Assembly: GCF_001190745.1 (NCBI RefSeq)
Contig: NZ_CP012196.1
Location: 1,736,001 to 1,800,000, forward strand
Source of the DNA: Campylobacter gracilis
GTDB taxonomy: Bacteria > Campylobacterota > Campylobacteria > Campylobacterales > Campylobacteraceae
Length of the DNA stretch: 64,000 nucleotides
Direction: 5' to 3'
The translations under genes and the position numbers were made by a program. Every line of letters starts with the position of its first letter. Within the stretch, counting starts at the first letter, position 1. This document shows, piece by piece, positions 61,576 to 64,000 of this stretch. The notes under the pieces are model-generated. The model was not told where the DNA came from. It ran no database searches and was given only the letters and a program-made list of their open reading frames with translations.

Positions 61576-62349
61576 GTGTTGATAAAACTGCGGCTAGCGA
61601 AGCCGCAAGATGCGGACGCGCTGCTTGAAATTTACGCGCCTTACGTAAAGCAAACGGCGATCAGCTTCGAATACGACGTGCCCAGCACCGCGGAATTTGC
61701 GGAGCGCATCGAGCAAACGCTGCAAAGATACCCCTATCTGCTCGCTTACGCAAGCGATGAGGCGGCATGCGCGAACGACGAACGAAATGAAAATTTTAAA
61801 ATTTCTGCGAGTGCGGCGGGCGCAGGGAGTGAAATTTTGCCCGCAGACGAGGCGCGAAATCGCGCAAGCGCTGCGGCGAAACAAAATAGTGCAAATTTAA
61901 TCGCCTCGGCAAAACAAAGCGGCGTAAATTTAAAACACAGACAAATCCTCGGCTACGCCTACGCTTCGGCTTTCAAAGAGCGCGCGGCATACGATTGGTC
62001 GGCGGAGAGCTCTGTTTATGTATCGCAAAACGTGCGCGCTCTTGGTATCGGCAGGCTACTCTACGAAGCGCTACAGCGCGCGCTCAAGGCTCAAAACATC
62101 GCAGATATGAACGCTTGCATCGCTTGCGGTGATGACGAATATCTAAACGACGCGAGCGTGCGCTTTCACGAGCGCATGGGCTTTCGCTTCGTCGGCAAAT
62201 TCGAGCGCTGCGCCTATAAATTTGGCCGCTGGTACGATATGGCGTGGATGCAAAAGCCGATCGGCGAGCATCTGCAAAACCAGCCTACGATGAGGCCTTT
62301 CGCGCGCTTTAGAGATGAAATTTGCGCGAGCGCGGACATTGAAATTTAA
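61576..62349 (+). CDS. GNAT acetyltransferase (phosphinothricin-type) with internal insertion
   Basis: The 257-residue protein starts LIKLRLAKPQDADALLEIYAPYVKQTAISFEYDVPS and later reads ESSVYVSQNVRALGIGRLLYEAL, the acetyl-CoA loop, and ERMGFRFVGKFERCAYKFGRWYDMAWMQKPI. This is the PAT/BAR-like amide acetyltransferase branch, typically near 170-180 residues. A 60-residue Ala/Ser/Asn-rich insert at about 58-120 separates beta strands 3 and 4. It starts with GTG after AAAGGAG. Substrates in this branch are small amines or methionine sulfone; which one here is unknown. Confidence 0.85.
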   Translation: MLIKLRLAKPQDADALLEIYAPYVKQTAISFEYDVPSTAEFAERIEQTLQRYPYLLAYASDEAACANDERNENFKISASAAGAGSEILPADEARNRASAAAKQNSANLIASAKQSGVNLKHRQILGYAYASAFKERAAYDWSAESSVYVSQNVRALGIGRLLYEALQRALKAQNIADMNACIACGDDEYLNDASVRFHERMGFRFVGKFERCAYKFGRWYDMAWMQKPIGEHLQNQPTMRPFARFRDEICASADIEI

Positions 62350-62364
62350 TTTAAAGGAAAAACT

Positions 62365-63210
62365 TTGACCCATTTTATCATAGATGACGAAAATATCGAC
62401 GTCGATAATATCTTTGACGTTGTAAATCTCAAAGAGGGCGACGAGCTAAATATCGTCTCCAACACCGCCAAAAAGATCGGCGCCTTGACCCTTGCGCGCC
62501 TATCGAAGATGGGCGTTAGCATAGGCGAGGTCTTTACGATCGGCAAGCAAAGAAAGGATTTCGCCGATAAAATCATCGTGTTTTTGATGGGCAAACTCTG
62601 CGGAGCTGAGGGCAAGATCGGCATCGTCAGCAACGATAAATTTTACGACGACGTGATAGAATTTTTTAACAATCTAAACTACCGCAAAAATCCTAAATTT
62701 GAAAAGATCAGTCTAACCTCGCATGCCGTAGGAGCGAGCGCAAAACAAAGCAAAACAAACGGCGCGGCGGAGAAAAAAGCCGAAAAACCGGAGCCGAAAA
62801 CTGCAAAGCGGGAGCCAAAGGCCCAAAAGCAAGGGACAAAAGCCGCGAAGCGGGAGCCAAAGGCTGCAAATTCTAAAATCTCCAAAATAGAGCTTGCGGC
62901 GGCGGAGGCGCTGATCCCGCAGTGCGTGAGTCTGCAAGCCCTCTATGCCGCGTGCGTCGCAAAGCTCGGCAGAGCCAAAGGCTGCGAAGCCTACCGCGAG
63001 ATCAAGGACGGCGCGCGGGCGCGATACGCGAGCATCGCCTACGATAGCGACCTAAAAGACGGCGCCGTAAGGCGAAACGCGATCAAGCTCTACCGCGAAA
63101 GCGGCGGCGATATGGCGGAATTTCACAACAAACTGACGAGCGAATACAAACACGCGGGCCCTGAAATTTATAAAGAATTTAAAGAAAAACTCGTCGGAAA
63201 GATGATCTAG
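62365..63210 (+). CDS. PIN-like domain protein with Lys/Glu-rich repeat linker
   Basis: The 281-residue protein has a PIN-like N-terminal domain (residues about 1-110): FIIDDENIDVDN, ELNIVSNTAKK, KDFADKIIVFLMGKL and IGIVSNDKFYDDVIEF, giving an acidic set as in PIN/NYN nucleases. A Lys/Glu/Pro-rich linker (about 125-175) holds two copies of AKREPKA encoded by a 17-base repeat 42 bases apart. The C-terminal helical domain is not recognised. It starts with TTG after AAAGGA, 15 bases from the acetyltransferase gene. RNase activity is possible but unproven. Confidence 0.6.
   Translation: MTHFIIDDENIDVDNIFDVVNLKEGDELNIVSNTAKKIGALTLARLSKMGVSIGEVFTIGKQRKDFADKIIVFLMGKLCGAEGKIGIVSNDKFYDDVIEFFNNLNYRKNPKFEKISLTSHAVGASAKQSKTNGAAEKKAEKPEPKTAKREPKAQKQGTKAAKREPKAANSKISKIELAAAEALIPQCVSLQALYAACVAKLGRAKGCEAYREIKDGARARYASIAYDSDLKDGAVRRNAIKLYRESGGDMAEFHNKLTSEYKHAGPEIYKEFKEKLVGKMI
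62806..62864 (+). repeat. In-gene direct repeat encoding AKREPKA
   Basis: AAGCGGGAGCCAAAGGC at 62806-62822 returns identically at 62848-62864. The 42-base period keeps the frame, so copy number change would lengthen the linker without frameshift. Confidence 0.75.
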
Positions 63211-63471
63211 GCATTTCGGCACAAGGGTTTGAGGCGCAGGAATAGAGCATATCGCGACGTAGCGGCTAGAGCACGACCTGGCGACGTTAAGATGCGTCGT
63301 TGCGGCGTGCTATGATGTAGCGCAACTAGACGCAACCAAAATGAAAATATTCGTTTGCGTGGCATCGGTTTTATTTTGCCGTATATGACGAAGCAGAGCC
63401 CGGGCACTTAGGCATAGCAGCATAGTAAAGATATATACGACAAATTTCATTCTGCTAGGTCTAATCCGGGT

Positions 63472-63861
63472 TTAATCATAGTCGAAGTCGCCTAAATCAT
63501 ATCCGAAAATATGTAAAGTTTTTAAAGCTAATTCTCTGACCTCTATCCAAGATTTGTTCTGATAGACTAGATAATCGTAGGTATCTCCTTCTAGCAGGCT
63601 TTGATCTTTAAAGTATTTATAAATAAGCTCTGCAAGCTCTTTTAAGATCTCTCTTTCATAAGGTAAGAAGCAGAATTCAAATTTTTCGTCAAGGGCTCGC
63701 CAGCATTCATCACATAGTAGTTCTGCCATTTCTGACGGGTCTTCGTAGTATTCAGCCGTAGCATGCACTAAATATTTGACTTGATATTCCAAAGAAGCCA
63801 TTCGACTTAGGCGGCACATGAGCGCGCCTTTCTCAAATATCTCTTTTCCGTTAATTTGCAT
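63472..63861 (-). CDS. Hypothetical protein, acidic C-terminus
   Basis: A 129-residue soluble, mostly helical protein that I do not recognise. It has three Cys (CRLSR near residue 16, LLCDECW near 69) and an acidic end (YDLGDFDYD). AAAAGGAA precedes the ATG. The 260 bases between it and the PIN-like gene hold nothing recognisable. It is the last gene before the right edge. Confidence 0.55.
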   Translation of the reverse strand: MQINGKEIFEKGALMCRLSRMASLEYQVKYLVHATAEYYEDPSEMAELLCDECWRALDEKFEFCFLPYEREILKELAELIYKYFKDQSLLEGDTYDYLVYQNKSWIEVRELALKTLHIFGYDLGDFDYD

Positions 63862-64000
63862 TTGGGTTTCCTTTTATTGGGATGTGGGTTTGCCCGCATT
63901 ATATCGTAATATATTTTTAAAATTCTCGCAGAAATTATTATTTTATAAAACTACTATTTTAGAAGTGCAATTTGTTTTAAAGCCCTTTTCGCGCACTCCC

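Overview
The window looks like the chromosome of a Campylobacter-type epsilonproteobacterium (Campylobacterota). Three things point there. Gene order pheS-pheT-aroA-ispH-rpsA-serA, with a HIT gene divergent to it, and glnA / U32-purE / glyQ-nif3-zinc ribbon protein-waaA-rluA-ffh-rpsP-khpA-rimM-trmD-rplS, are blocks I know from Campylobacter jejuni and partly from Helicobacter pylori. Signature proteins such as a 555-residue S1 and a glutamine synthetase without the adenylylation tyrosine fit as well. Base composition by eye is clearly higher in G+C than C. jejuni, so one of the high-GC oral species (C. gracilis, C. rectus or C. showae-like) is the best guess; a GntP/glycerate kinase pair and acyl-CoA dehydratase-type proteins fit a metabolically distinct oral anaerobe. 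The species call is inference. There are no rRNA genes, no CRISPR array, no insertion sequence and only one tRNA. Layout: 1-2844 (minus) holds three prepilin-like genes followed by a ribosome hibernation factor gene that is cut by the window edge. 3098-6270 holds bamD and lon. 6679-9384 is an accessory module: the truncated start of a GyrI-like gene runs directly into a tightly packed GATC-type restriction-modification operon (HTH/nuclease-like protein, DpnD/PcfM-like protein, DpnII-like endonuclease, beta-class adenine methylase). 9955-15245 carries a DMT transporter, a YrdC-like protein, and a GntP permease plus glycerate kinase that together could import and phosphorylate glycerate. 15246-17115 is a 1.9 kb stretch with no convincing gene. 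17116-21734 holds a DnaQ-like exonuclease, rpe, rpmB, a K+ channel, argJ and a YdcH-like protein. 22599-27916 is a zinc region: a Fur-family regulator diverges from znuA, which is followed at once by an unusual DUF1007-NicO fusion membrane protein; a DUF3137 gene follows. 28516-37833 is the conserved serA-to-pheS block with the HIT gene. 38377-41958 contains dps, an M23 peptidase overlapping a bactofilin (a cell-shape pair), small membrane/lipoproteins and tRNA-Ser(GCU). 42331-46502 encodes two proteins of the 2-hydroxyacyl-CoA dehydratase/activase family. 46797-57172 is a long co-directional run of translation, secretion, LPS and purine genes, interrupted by a decayed GyrI/AraC-effector-domain gene. 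57238-63861 holds a PHP phosphatase, glnA, a ComEC-like protein, a YciI-like protein, an acetyltransferase, a PIN-like protein and an unknown gene. Two genome-wide habits stand out. Non-coding DNA is saturated with the words AAATTT and AAAATTTTA, and many otherwise conserved proteins (Lon, WaaA, GlyQ, the acetyltransferase, the NicO fusion, the PIN-like protein) carry extra Ala/Ser/Asn/Lys-rich low-complexity segments. No wholly new system is proven. The best candidates for a closer look are the hybrid DpnD/DpnII restriction operon, the znuA-NicO zinc locus with its direct-repeat operator candidate, and the split acyl-CoA dehydratase/activase pair.
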